The notes under the pieces are model-generated. The model was not told the origin of the DNA, did not search any database, and saw nothing but the letters and a program-made list of their open reading frames with translations. Of a stretch of 64,000 nt of DNA, positions 25,302 through 34,386 are shown in pieces. Numbering within the stretch: the stretch's first letter is position 1; the number at the start of each line of letters is the position of its first letter. Source of the stretch: DAINPP01 sp963667315 (GTDB lineage: Bacteria; Thermotogota; Thermotogae; MWEM01); NCBI GenBank assembly GCA_963667315.1, contig OY763325.1, forward strand, positions 2,170,001 to 2,234,000. The letters run 5' to 3'. A program made the translations under genes and the position numbers.

Positions 25302-28300
25302 CTATTTTCTTTCGATACATAATCGATTCCCACCCTTTGAAACAACGGTTTGTTCAACGGTAAACAACCCCCACTGATCAACTGTTATGTCACCGCTTTC
25401 AAGAATTTCTCCCGTTTCAGAATCGATATTTTGCCATTTCAACAGTTCACCTGCAGCGGGTTTGAAACGCTGTACCTTTCGAGGGGTGATATCCGTCAGA
25501 CAATTATCTTCAGACGCTTCGTCCATAAGCAGAACGGTCATTTCCCATCTATTCACACTGTCTACAATATCAGAAGTCTCCCAGTACAGCCAGCGATTGA
25601 TCTGCCCCGCACTGTCACCGTCCAGCGGATCGCCATTCCCCGGATCGTCATCAAGAGAACAGCGGGTAAAAGCGGGTAAGCTCTGATCCGTTCTCACATC
25701 GATCATCATCTCGCGCTCGCTGTTGTTACCCGGAAGAACCGTTCGCTGTGAATGCCCTCCCTGGCCGAAGATAAAGAGATGTGGACGTCTTGTTTCCTGA
25801 AGGCAGTTGACAAAATCGACCGCCTGCTGCCATCCGATAGCGGAATCGTTCTTTCCGTTACTGAAGGAAAGGAATCCAATCTCAGCGTTCATGTTGTTTT
25901 GCAGATACCACACATCATCGTAATAGTCCCAAACAGGTGTCCCATCCTCAAATTTGATGTTTTCCCCCTGATCTCCGTAAACCAGACTGTATGAACTTTT
26001 AAAATTAGGCGATAACGCCGGTCTGTGAACACCGACCCATGATCTTGCATATGAAATACGTTCGGGATATCTGATGGCAAGCATGAGGGTTCCAGACCCT
26101 CCCATGGAGGTTCCGGCGGTGTATGTTCGGCTCAGATCCAGTTGCCATCTTCCGCTTGTGTTCATCCATTCAAGGAACGAGAACAACCTCGTTGAACTGT
26201 AAGGTCTTACAACGCCCCCCTGCCAGTCATCAGCTTCTCTGTCCGTATAGAGGAACTCATGATAACCGGTCCACCAGTCATAGGGATACTGATTGGACGA
26301 CAACAGGATTTTTCCCTGCATACCATCGTTCCACCAGCCGTATCCGCCTTCAAGTGATCCTCCCCAGCAATGCAGATGAAGTCCCACAGGCGCCGGATTC
26401 ATGACATTTTCCGGTACAGCGACGAGATAATCAAACGGTTTCCCTTTTACACTGGCATTGGGTGGCGCTTCCCAGCGAACATAATAATGAAGGTCTGCAT
26501 CATTGATATACTGAAACGCCGTATCTTCAACGATTCTCTGAAGTACGGGACTTCCCTGGCCAACGGTCTCAACGATCGCAAGCTGAGAGCTGTTGGAAGA
26601 AGTGACTGATTTGTTTTCCACACCATCCACGATTGCTGTGACCGCATACCAGGCATCTCCGTTTTCATCTGGGTTGGAGACATAGATCCCCGTTCCGTTT
26701 TCAAGCGGCGGCTGTCCCTCTTCAACGATATACCGGATTGCCAGTTCCTCCGTCTTCTTTCTTGTATTTCCCATACCATAAAACGCTTGATTCCAGCATG
26801 AAAGTGAATCAACCGTCATAATCGGCGTCAGCGCTTCTATGTTTTCTATCTTTGAGTCAGAACGATAGATGTTGTATCGGATCTCTCGAGTGTAATTATC
26901 CAGTACATCAAAGAAAGTGGCATAGGTTATACCGTTCCCGGGCATGATCTGTGTTATTTCATCCCACGTGATAAAGGTCTGCCCGTCAACATGTCTCAGT
27001 TTCAAACCTGACACCTGAATATCTGTCAATTCCTCATTTTCAACGGTGATTACCACCATATTACTTTCAAAATTTCCGCAGGTAGCCTTTATCGAATAAT
27101 CACCCGCATGATAAGTCATGAATCGTGAGTTTTCACAGCTGTATGATTTTCCCGTTTCATCTGTACAGATGAACTCATCTGGAAGGATAGCATTCTGTGT
27201 ACCGTCGTCGTAGAGCGCAATGACTGTCAGATTAACCGTATCAAGGCCATTGGCAAGGATTTGAAGTCTGTCTACACTCAGTTCGATTGAGAGAATATCC
27301 CCCTGCTGAACATTCTGAAATTCATCAGCGCCGATATCCGGAAGGTTTCGCATTTCCCCGTCGATATCATCCGTTATTTCCTGAAGTTCCACACCGGCAT
27401 TGATCACACTCAAAATGGTTTGACTGAGATGAAGATCGCCATTTTCTACATCGATAAACCAGTTATCCTGTGCATTCAAAATATTATGATCAACCGTAGC
27501 CACGCCATCATTTCTCGACAGGATCCGTGCATTGGTCAGATTATTCATAATCCTTGACCCGGTTGTATCAAATCTGTACTCTACCGCATTCGGATAAGCA
27601 GAGTTGATTACTACGGTGTTATTGTAAAGCAATGTGTTCCTGGCGTTGCAGAGATAGATGCCCACATCCCTGTTCGTGGAAACAAAATTATTTCTGACAA
27701 TCGCATGATCATGCCCCGAGCTATCCATCCCCAGCATGATTCCCCTGTCACAATTGTAGATGATATTTCTTTCAATAAGCGTTCCTTCCGCATCACTCCA
27801 GAAATGAACAGCCCCTTCGGTCAATGTTCCTCCCGGATTACAGATATTTCTGAATCGGTTATCCCGAACGATCCAGTTCTTTCCCTGATGAACATCTATC
27901 CCACCGGTATAATACTGATAAGCCTGACCCTGCGTGAATTCAAACAGACAGTCTTCAACGATACCGTTATCACAGCTGGTATCCGTTCCCCTTGTCCCTT
28001 TGAGCATCTGTTCTCTCGTGTCAAAAAACCTGACATTCTTCACATGACAATTGTCCGCATCGTATTCCCCATGAATCTGAACGGCATGATTGTTTACCTT
28101 TCCAACACTCAGATCCTGAAGGGTGAAATTTTTCCCAGCAACCATAAACAAACTGCCAACATTGAAACCGCCATCAATTACAACGTCTTCACGATTCCCG
28201 GAAACACTTTTGTATGTAAGGTTATTTCCCGTTAAAAACAGATGCGCTGTCATATGATAGATACCCTCTTCAATCATAACGGTTATATTCCCCTCTTTCG

Positions 28301-28694
28301 TACTCATCTCTGTCGCTTTCAGTTCCTCAACTGTACTGACATAGATATATTCAACGTTCACAGAATGCCCCCGGATAAGAATCCCCTCAGATGTTTGTGA
28401 TACGGTCATGCTGTCAAACTCATAATTGTTTTTAACAGGCGTCAGCACAACTTCTCCGGAAAGACCCGAGGCAGAAAAAAACCCTTCAGCATCCGTTTGT
28501 ACACGCTCGATATTGCCGCTGAAATACATCGTGACGTCCGCCACGGGATTGTCGTTCTCATCTCTCACAAACCCTGAAACGGAGAATGTGTCAGCTCCGG
28601 AAAGCACACCGTTGCTGCATGCCGTAAATACAACTACACAGAAAAGAATACTAAAAAATATGATTTCACTTCTCATTAATAATATTTTTTTCAA
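25302..28694 (-). CDS. Large lipoprotein: carboxypeptidase-regulatory domain, beta-helix, esterase-like domain
   Basis: A 1130-residue predicted surface lipoprotein. The leader ends in VVFTACSN, a plausible lipobox. Next come a carboxypeptidase-regulatory-like domain (FVRDENDNPVADV, about residues 38-100), a right-handed beta-helix (about 110-450, repeats such as IVRNNFVSTNRDVGIYL and ending DIGADEF), an Ig-like segment (about 465-560), a fibronectin-like region, and an alpha/beta hydrolase domain with the nucleophile motif GTSMGGSGT (about residue 860). Beta-helix modules often bind or cut polysaccharides and the hydrolase may de-esterify them. The start is a TTG at 28694, six bases after GAGGTG; a GTG at 28703 overlaps that site. 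It is transcribed alone. Confidence 0.75.
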   Translation of the reverse strand: MKKILLMRSEIIFFSILFCVVVFTACSNGVLSGADTFSVSGFVRDENDNPVADVTMYFSGNIERVQTDAEGFFSASGLSGEVVLTPVKNNYEFDSMTVSQTSEGILIRGHSVNVEYIYVSTVEELKATEMSTKEGNITVMIEEGIYHMTAHLFLTGNNLTYKSVSGNREDVVIDGGFNVGSLFMVAGKNFTLQDLSVGKVNNHAVQIHGEYDADNCHVKNVRFFDTREQMLKGTRGTDTSCDNGIVEDCLFEFTQGQAYQYYTGGIDVHQGKNWIVRDNRFRNICNPGGTLTEGAVHFWSDAEGTLIERNIIYNCDRGIMLGMDSSGHDHAIVRNNFVSTNRDVGIYLCNARNTLLYNNTVVINSAYPNAVEYRFDTTGSRIMNNLTNARILSRNDGVATVDHNILNAQDNWFIDVENGDLHLSQTILSVINAGVELQEITDDIDGEMRNLPDIGADEFQNVQQGDILSIELSVDRLQILANGLDTVNLTVIALYDDGTQNAILPDEFICTDETGKSYSCENSRFMTYHAGDYSIKATCGNFESNMVVITVENEELTDIQVSGLKLRHVDGQTFITWDEITQIMPGNGITYATFFDVLDNYTREIRYNIYRSDSKIENIEALTPIMTVDSLSCWNQAFYGMGNTRKKTEELAIRYIVEEGQPPLENGTGIYVSNPDENGDAWYAVTAIVDGVENKSVTSSNSSQLAIVETVGQGSPVLQRIVEDTAFQYINDADLHYYVRWEAPPNASVKGKPFDYLVAVPENVMNPAPVGLHLHCWGGSLEGGYGWWNDGMQGKILLSSNQYPYDWWTGYHEFLYTDREADDWQGGVVRPYSSTRLFSFLEWMNTSGRWQLDLSRTYTAGTSMGGSGTLMLAIRYPERISYARSWVGVHRPALSPNFKSSYSLVYGDQGENIKFEDGTPVWDYYDDVWYLQNNMNAEIGFLSFSNGKNDSAIGWQQAVDFVNCLQETRRPHLFIFGQGGHSQRTVLPGNNSEREMMIDVRTDQSLPAFTRCSLDDDPGNGDPLDGDSAGQINRWLYWETSDIVDSVNRWEMTVLLMDEASEDNCLTDITPRKVQRFKPAAGELLKWQNIDSETGEILESGDITVDQWGLFTVEQTVVSKGGNRLCIERK

Positions 28695-28840
28695 GAAAGC
28701 CACCTCTAACGATCATATTATTTGGATTATATCTCTCAATTTAAAATCTTCGCTGTACATAATAGCATAAGTCCCTTTTTATTCAACGTTGATTCGCATC
28801 CGAAACAATTTTCGACGGCAGTTATAAACATCAATGTTCA

Positions 28841-28877
28841 AAAAAAATTCCCCCTCACGTGAAGTGAAGAGGGGGAA
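28841..28877 (-). terminator. Intrinsic terminator
   Basis: TTCCCCCTC (28848-28856) and GAGGGGGAA (28869-28877) form a perfect 9-bp stem. On the minus strand it is followed by seven T residues (28841-28847), ending the leftward gene that stops at 28902. Confidence 0.88.
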
Positions 28878-28901
28878 GATATGAAAAGGAGCGTTTAATG
28901 T

Positions 28902-31352
28902 TTATTTTAAGATCCAGTTGTTCCCGTCAAATTCGAAAAGAAGTCCCTGAAGTGTATTTCCATCCCTATCCATAACACCGTTTATCTCAAGCGTTGTTCC
29001 CTCGGAGCGCTTGTTGTAGAATTCTATAATGATCTGATCGTCGTGATGCTTTCTCACGATGGGATCATCCGGATAGTAGAATTCATTCCCGGTCAGCACG
29101 ACTGTCTTCTGATTGACACTTTCAGGATCAATCGCCTTTGTGAACAGGATGTACTGTGTATAGTCGGATCCTGCCTTCAACTCAATCCCCCTGATTTCAA
29201 AATCGACTTCCGGCAGCTGACCTTCTACATCAACGATGAGATTGATGATTGAAATCTTGTTATCGTCTGCGAGATTTTCTTCTCCCCATTCTTTATCCGC
29301 AATGTAATAAGGAATATCCGATGTGTAGCATTCGGTTTCCCCTGTCTTTTTGAAAAGAAGAACAAATTCAGGTGTCTCTGCACCAAAGTGCGCAGGTTTC
29401 GCAACATTTCCCTTTGCCACTTCTTCGGTGGCGTTTGCGAGTGCGACTAACGTCCTTGTCGTTTCATATCCGCCAAAGATATCTTCAGAATTGTATAAAG
29501 CGCCTTCTCCCATTACCTTTTTCTTCGTATCAGCAACAATACAGAGATTTTTGGTGAAATTAAACGTGTCTCCCTCGGTCAGATAATGAAGTCTGAGCCC
29601 TTTCACACCGAACAAACCGGAATCTCTCGCTGTGTATTCAGCTTGTGATGCATCAAGAATGAATATGCCATTGTATCCTGCAACCGTTCCGATGAGGTCC
29701 CCGTTTTCTTCAGTGATGGCAAGTGCGGTTCCTTCATCAGCACCGATACCGATAGGCTTTCCGGTATCTCTCAATCCGATGATGAGCCTTCCCAACCTTC
29801 CCCTTGCATCGAAATGTGTATCGGCAAGAACGTTCTCCGGCATGAGGGCAACCCCATCCACCATAAGATTGTTACCGATGTTGAGAGGATTGAGATAACC
29901 GGTATCCGGTATATCTTTTATCTCGAAAATTTCAGTTCCGTTGTACAGGAACGATTCATAAGGATTCCCCACACCGAAAACAGGATCACTCATGACATGC
30001 ATGCCCGCACTGCTGCCTGCAATAACGCCACCCCTGTTGTAGATGTCCTTCATCGCTTTAAGGATCTCGCTCTTCGATCCGTCTTCGTTCACAAGACAGG
30101 CGAGATGTTTGTACTGATCTCCCCCCATCATGAAGACGGCATCACATGTTCTCATAACATCCGCCCAGTAGGAACTGTTCATGACAAACCCCCTGGAATC
30201 CATCGCAAGCGGAATGTGAACAGCATCAAAACCAACGTTTTTAAAGTTGTTCAACTGTGACCCGATTCCCGGTTCATCGAAATAGAAATGATTGTAAGCG
30301 ATGGCAAGTGTATCTCTTGAACTGCTGAGAACCGCAACCCTCGGATCGTATGCCTCCGTCCCGCCTGCTGCTTCCCGGATCACCGCAAAGAGTTCCGCAC
30401 TGGCCGGATTACCGACAGAGGCATTTCCGCCGATTGCCATAACCGTTCCTTTTCCGTTCCCGATCTTCGTTATCGGCACTTTCGGATTTTCAGCGGTTAC
30501 GATCAATTCGACCGCCTGATTGATTCCCAGCATACCGTCTTTCCCGACGGTGGCCACATAGGTATAATAAACATTCTTTCCAAACTCTTTTCCGAAGAGT
30601 GTCCGCTGATCTTTATCGAAATAAATTTCATGCTCAAGCTCTTTTGAAACGGAGATGAATTTCGCTCTCTTCTCTTCAGAAAGTGTTTTCAACGCCTCTG
30701 CTGTTTTAAAACCTTTCAGAAAATCGGTCACATCATAGATCCCCTTTTCAGAGAAAAACACGAGATTCCCGATGATTCTGTCATCATCGTAAGACTCAAA
30801 GCTAACCCCAAAGCGTTCAGGGTTCTCAGAAAGGATCAATGTAACGTTTTGCGGATAAGGTTTGATATCTATGCCATCCCCCATAGCAAGGGCCTTTACC
30901 ATTCCGCCAGCCATTGTAGCCACATAGGTTTTGTATTCACCGGATGCAAATTCTTTTCCGGTTAACAGATCTTTCTGAGAACTTCTGAACGTATTCGGAT
31001 ATTCATCCGCGTAGTTAAAGGTGGTAATTTTATAAAGCTTTCTTCCATCCTCCAGTTCGTTCAACGCATCAATCTCTTCTGAAGTCAGTTCCGACAGATA
31101 ATCCCAGATTTCATCAATTCCCGCTGTGGAATACATCATCAACCAGCCGTCAAAATCTCCGATAGAATCTTCATTTTCATACTCCGGCCACAGGAATCCC
31201 AGTTTATAATCGTTTATCGCGGTTCCCTCTCCGTAAAGCATCAGGTTTTTCAGAAGAAGGTTTTCATCGCCTCTGAAACGGGTTGCCAAAACTGTCATTG
31301 AAAAAATCATGCATAACACAACGAGCGATACCTTTACAACTCCTTTTTTCAT
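28902..31352 (-). CDS. Secreted cyanophycinase-like (peptidase S51) protein
   Basis: An 816-residue exported protein with a signal peptide (VVKVSLVVLCMIFSMTVLA). The first 290 residues contain two similar segments (LTGKEFASGEYKTYVATMAG and LFGKEFGKNVYYTYVATVGK), so an internal duplication is likely. The S51 domain begins near residue 305 (GKGTVMAIGGNASVGNP) and includes MMGGDQYKHL and VIAGSSAGMHV, with the nucleophile serine in GSSAG, as in cyanophycinases and dipeptidase E. A C-terminal Ig-like region follows. Cyanophycinases cleave aspartate-arginine polymer; here the natural substrate is unknown. I chose the ATG at 31352, six bases after GGAGGGG. Monocistronic, with its own terminator. Confidence 0.8.
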   Translation of the reverse strand: MKKGVVKVSLVVLCMIFSMTVLATRFRGDENLLLKNLMLYGEGTAINDYKLGFLWPEYENEDSIGDFDGWLMMYSTAGIDEIWDYLSELTSEEIDALNELEDGRKLYKITTFNYADEYPNTFRSSQKDLLTGKEFASGEYKTYVATMAGGMVKALAMGDGIDIKPYPQNVTLILSENPERFGVSFESYDDDRIIGNLVFFSEKGIYDVTDFLKGFKTAEALKTLSEEKRAKFISVSKELEHEIYFDKDQRTLFGKEFGKNVYYTYVATVGKDGMLGINQAVELIVTAENPKVPITKIGNGKGTVMAIGGNASVGNPASAELFAVIREAAGGTEAYDPRVAVLSSSRDTLAIAYNHFYFDEPGIGSQLNNFKNVGFDAVHIPLAMDSRGFVMNSSYWADVMRTCDAVFMMGGDQYKHLACLVNEDGSKSEILKAMKDIYNRGGVIAGSSAGMHVMSDPVFGVGNPYESFLYNGTEIFEIKDIPDTGYLNPLNIGNNLMVDGVALMPENVLADTHFDARGRLGRLIIGLRDTGKPIGIGADEGTALAITEENGDLIGTVAGYNGIFILDASQAEYTARDSGLFGVKGLRLHYLTEGDTFNFTKNLCIVADTKKKVMGEGALYNSEDIFGGYETTRTLVALANATEEVAKGNVAKPAHFGAETPEFVLLFKKTGETECYTSDIPYYIADKEWGEENLADDNKISIINLIVDVEGQLPEVDFEIRGIELKAGSDYTQYILFTKAIDPESVNQKTVVLTGNEFYYPDDPIVRKHHDDQIIIEFYNKRSEGTTLEINGVMDRDGNTLQGLLFEFDGNNWILK

Positions 31353-31822
31353 TTTCATCCCCTCCATGTTTTGAATTCGAACGGTGAGCAAAGCTTTTTT
31401 ATGAAATGATTCGCCTTTAAAAAGAAATTAATATATTAACGTTTCATTATATTTTATCATATTTATTGATAATTTGAACGGTTCACTTCGGGAAACAACC
31501 GGGTAATCATTCAAATATGAACAGAATAGTCGTCAACAACCGCTTTAATACAGCTGCGGTAATAAAAAGAAACGTATCGGTCTGAATGAGCCTTCATGTG
31601 GGACGATATGGTTTATTCATGAATAAAATTATGGGATTAAAATCAAAAGCGTTGAGAATAGAGAAAGGATTGACACAGAAAAGATTTTTTAAAACTTTCA
31701 GGAGTTTCCGAAATTCTCTCGTCTTTTTTAACGTCCTCAAAATGTTTAAATGGAGTTTCTTTCACTGTTATTGACCCCTTTAGAAATTATAGCCTGCATT
31801 TTGTTAGTTTTTATATAAACAC
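31353..31822. other. Intergenic region upstream of dnaK
   Basis: About 470 bp between the leftward cyanophycinase-like gene and the dnaK promoter. The only sizeable reading frame (31586-31774) has no ribosome-binding site and an unusual composition. A short ACCGC/GCGGT inverted repeat occurs near 31540-31556. I see no RNA gene. Confidence 0.4.
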
Positions 31823-31851
31823 TTGACATGATATAAATAATCATGTATACT
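31823..31851 (+). promoter_or_regulatory. dnaK promoter
   Basis: A consensus -35 TTGACA (31823-31828) and -10 TATACT (31846-31851) with a 17-bp spacer. The same hexamers with the same spacing recur at 36950-36978. Transcription from here gives a leader of about 105 nt before the dnaK ATG. Confidence 0.8.
31826..31846. promoter_or_regulatory. 7-N7-7 palindrome within the dnaK promoter, candidate HspR operator
   Basis: ACATGAT (31826-31832), seven spacer bases and ATCATGT (31840-31846) form a perfect inverted repeat that fills the gap between the -35 and -10. The known HspR site (HAIR, CTTGAGT-N7-ACTCAAG) has the same geometry but a different sequence. With hspR encoded directly downstream of dnaK, this is the best candidate operator. 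Confidence 0.6.
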
Positions 31852-31964
31852 ATGGACAGAGTAAGGTGATATGTGATTTGTGAAATAAAAAGATTTTCTT
31901 TCACGTCATATTATCCAAGGAATAAAATCGCAACATGCACGATAAAAAAACGGAGGTGTTTTAA

Positions 31965-33833
31965 ATGGCAACAGAATACGTAGTAGGAATTGACTTGGGT
32001 ACAACTAATTCATGTATTTCATGGGTAAAACCAGATAAATCAACAGAAGTCATACCAAACGCAGAAGGGTCAAGGACAACCCCATCCATCATTGCGTTCA
32101 GCAAGACCGGAGAAATCGTTAAGGGTGAACCGGCAAAGAGGCAGGCCGTTCTCAACAGTGAAAGAACGATCAGATCCATCAAGAGACATATGGGAGACAG
32201 CAACTACAAGGTTGCAATCGACGGAAAGGATTACACCCCACAGGAGATCAGTTCATACATCCTCAGAAAACTCGTTGACGACGCAGAAAGCTATCTCGGC
32301 GGAAAGATCAACAAGGCTGTTATCACCTGTCCCGCATACTTTAACGATGCACAGAGACAGGCAACAAAGGAAGCCGGGCAGATTGCAGGACTTGAAGTCC
32401 TCAGAATCATCAACGAACCAACAGCAGCAGCTTTGGCCTATGGGATGAACAAGGAACATGACGAACATGTTATCGTATACGACCTTGGTGGTGGAACATT
32501 TGACGTGTCCGTTCTGGAAATCGGAGACGGTGTCATCCAGGTTGTCGCAACAAACGGAAACAACCATCTCGGTGGAGACGACTTTGACGGAAAGATCATC
32601 GACTGGCTCGCAGAGAATTTCAGAAAGGAACACGGCGTGGATCTCAGAAAAGACAAACAGTCCCTTCAGAGATTAAAGGAAGCGGCAGAAAAGGCAAAGA
32701 TTGAACTCTCTTCCAAACTCGAAACAGACATTAATCTGCCTTTCATCACGGCAACATCAGAAGGACCGTTGCATCTGGAACAGAAGTTCACAAGATCAAC
32801 CCTGGAATCCTTAGTCAGAGATTTGATCGAAAGCACAAGAGAACCAATCATGAACGCACTCAAAGATTCAAAGATCAACACAGATGAGATCAACGAAATC
32901 CTTCTCGTTGGCGGTATGACAAGAATGCCTATGGTTCAGACATTTATCAAGGATATATTCGGTAAGGAAGCCAACAAGGGAATCAACCCCGACGAAGCGG
33001 TAGCCGTTGGTGCAGCCATCCAGGCATCCATCATGTCAGGCGACATGGGTAAAGATGTTGTTCTCGTAGACGTTACACCACTCACGCTGGGAGTAGAAGT
33101 CAAAGGCGGATTGCTTGAACCGATCATCGACAGAAACACACCGATTCCTGTTAAGAAATCAAAGACATTCACAACCGCTGAAGACAGACAGCAGGAAGTA
33201 GAAGTCAGAATTTATCAGGGCGAAAGATCCATGGCAGCCCAGAATCATATGCTCGGAAGCTTCAGACTCATGGGGATCACACCGGCACCCAGGGGAATCC
33301 CGCAAATCGAAGTAACATTTGACATAGATACGGACGGTATTGTACACGTTACGGCAAAAGATAAGGCAACGAACAAAGAACAGTCCATGGTCGTAACCGG
33401 AAGAAACAAACTCTCCGAAGATGATATCAATAGAATGGTTGAAGAGGGAGAGAAGAACAAGGAAAAAGACGAAGAAAAGAAAAAGGAAATCGAGATTAAA
33501 AACCAGGCTGATTCACTCGTTTACGCAACAGAGAAATTGATCAAGGAAAGTGGAGACAAAGTTCCTGAAGATCTCAGAGGAAAACTCGAATCACTTAAAA
33601 ACGACTTGAGAGAAGCGATTAACAACGACAACATCGCCAGAATCAAGACGTTAACGGAACAGCTTCAGGAAGAATCCATGAAGGCCGGAGAACACATTTA
33701 CAAACAGCAGGCTGAAGCACAACAAGCTCAACAGGCAGCTGAAGGTCAGCCGACTGATGCAGGAGAAGCCCCGCAGGATAACACTGTAAACGCCGATTAC
33801 GAAGACGTGGACAACTCAGAAGACAACAAATAA
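31965..33833 (+). CDS. dnaK: Chaperone DnaK (Hsp70)
   Basis: A 622-residue Hsp70. The ATPase domain starts VVGIDLGTTNSCISW, has NEPTAAALAYG and VYDLGGGTFDVSVLE, and the substrate-binding domain begins after DVTPLTLGVEVKGG. The C-terminus is a Q/A-rich tail ending in acidic residues. DnaK binds exposed hydrophobic segments and folds proteins with DnaJ and GrpE; neither cochaperone gene is next to it here, which is unusual. ACGGAGGTG lies 7 bases before the ATG. It is the first gene of a stress locus with hspR and clpC, and a terminator follows it, so it should be expressed above the other two. Confidence 0.97.
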   Translation: MATEYVVGIDLGTTNSCISWVKPDKSTEVIPNAEGSRTTPSIIAFSKTGEIVKGEPAKRQAVLNSERTIRSIKRHMGDSNYKVAIDGKDYTPQEISSYILRKLVDDAESYLGGKINKAVITCPAYFNDAQRQATKEAGQIAGLEVLRIINEPTAAALAYGMNKEHDEHVIVYDLGGGTFDVSVLEIGDGVIQVVATNGNNHLGGDDFDGKIIDWLAENFRKEHGVDLRKDKQSLQRLKEAAEKAKIELSSKLETDINLPFITATSEGPLHLEQKFTRSTLESLVRDLIESTREPIMNALKDSKINTDEINEILLVGGMTRMPMVQTFIKDIFGKEANKGINPDEAVAVGAAIQASIMSGDMGKDVVLVDVTPLTLGVEVKGGLLEPIIDRNTPIPVKKSKTFTTAEDRQQEVEVRIYQGERSMAAQNHMLGSFRLMGITPAPRGIPQIEVTFDIDTDGIVHVTAKDKATNKEQSMVVTGRNKLSEDDINRMVEEGEKNKEKDEEKKKEIEIKNQADSLVYATEKLIKESGDKVPEDLRGKLESLKNDLREAINNDNIARIKTLTEQLQEESMKAGEHIYKQQAEAQQAQQAAEGQPTDAGEAPQDNTVNADYEDVDNSEDNK

Positions 33834-33846
33834 TATGAGATAAAAA

Positions 33847-33881
33847 GGCGGGTTCCCCTTAAAGGGACCCGTCTTTTTTTT
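33847..33881 (+). terminator. Intrinsic terminator between dnaK and hspR
   Basis: GGCGGGTTCCC (33847-33857) pairs with GGGACCCGTC (33864-33873), followed by eight T residues (33874-33881). No promoter is evident between it and hspR, so read-through probably supplies hspR and clpC. Confidence 0.85.
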
Positions 33882-33921
33882 AGAAGGCAGCACAAGACCT
33901 ACTGACAAGCAGGTGATAAAA

Positions 33922-34359
33922 ATGGCAAATGACCCAAAAAAACAAATAGACAGGAATGATTCGTTCAATATGCCTAAATTCATTATCAGCGTGGCGTCCA
34001 ATATGCTGGGAATACATCCCCAGACGCTCAGACAATATGAAAAAAGAGGCTTCGTCGAACCATTCAGACTGGGAAATCTCAGACTTTATTCAGAGCATGA
34101 CATACAGGTGCTCAATCATATAAAAGAACTCGCCGATGAAGGGATTCCAACAACAGGAATCGATAGAATCATCGAACTCGAAACACGGCTCGAAAGAGCA
34201 CATAGAAAGATAAAATTACTTGAAAGAGAAAATGAACTGCTCAAGCAGAAAATGAGGAAAGAAATCCCGCCTTTGCCGGTTAAAATAGAATATAAAAGCT
34301 ATGAATTCAATTTTTATAACGAAAACGGAGAAAAGAAAAAAGACGAAGAAGATAAATAA
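33922..34359 (+). CDS. hspR: HspR-like MerR-family heat-shock repressor
   Basis: A 145-residue regulator. The HTH segment ISVASNMLGIHPQTLRQYEK and the wing FRLGNLRLYSEHDI are typical of HspR, followed by a leucine-rich coiled coil (about residues 85-115) for dimerisation. HspR represses dnaK and clp genes in other bacteria and uses DnaK as corepressor. I chose the ATG at 33922, preceded by AGGTGAT, rather than a GTG nine bases upstream. It lies 80 bp after dnaK and 27 bp before clpC on the same strand, which supports the identity. The predicted DNA target is the palindrome at 31826-31846. Confidence 0.88.
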   Translation: MANDPKKQIDRNDSFNMPKFIISVASNMLGIHPQTLRQYEKRGFVEPFRLGNLRLYSEHDIQVLNHIKELADEGIPTTGIDRIIELETRLERAHRKIKLLERENELLKQKMRKEIPPLPVKIEYKSYEFNFYNENGEKKKDEEDK

Positions 34360-34386
34360 AATTTATCAGAATCAGAGGTGAATTAA

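Noticed and set aside
27705..28235. A 176-residue plus-strand frame opposite the beta-helix part of the giant lipoprotein
   Set aside because: Antisense shadow inside a long, domain-rich gene; no ribosome-binding site.
31586..31774. A 62-residue reading frame upstream of dnaK
   Set aside because: It has no ribosome-binding site, a composition unlike the neighbouring genes and no recognisable motif; it lies in the control region of dnaK.
31823..31964. CIRCE element upstream of dnaK
   Set aside because: No TTAGCACTC-N9-GAGTGCTAA-like sequence is present; the palindrome found has a different length and sequence.
33847..33881. Possible HspR operator between dnaK and hspR
   Set aside because: The inverted repeat is GC-rich and directly followed by eight T residues, so it is an intrinsic terminator.
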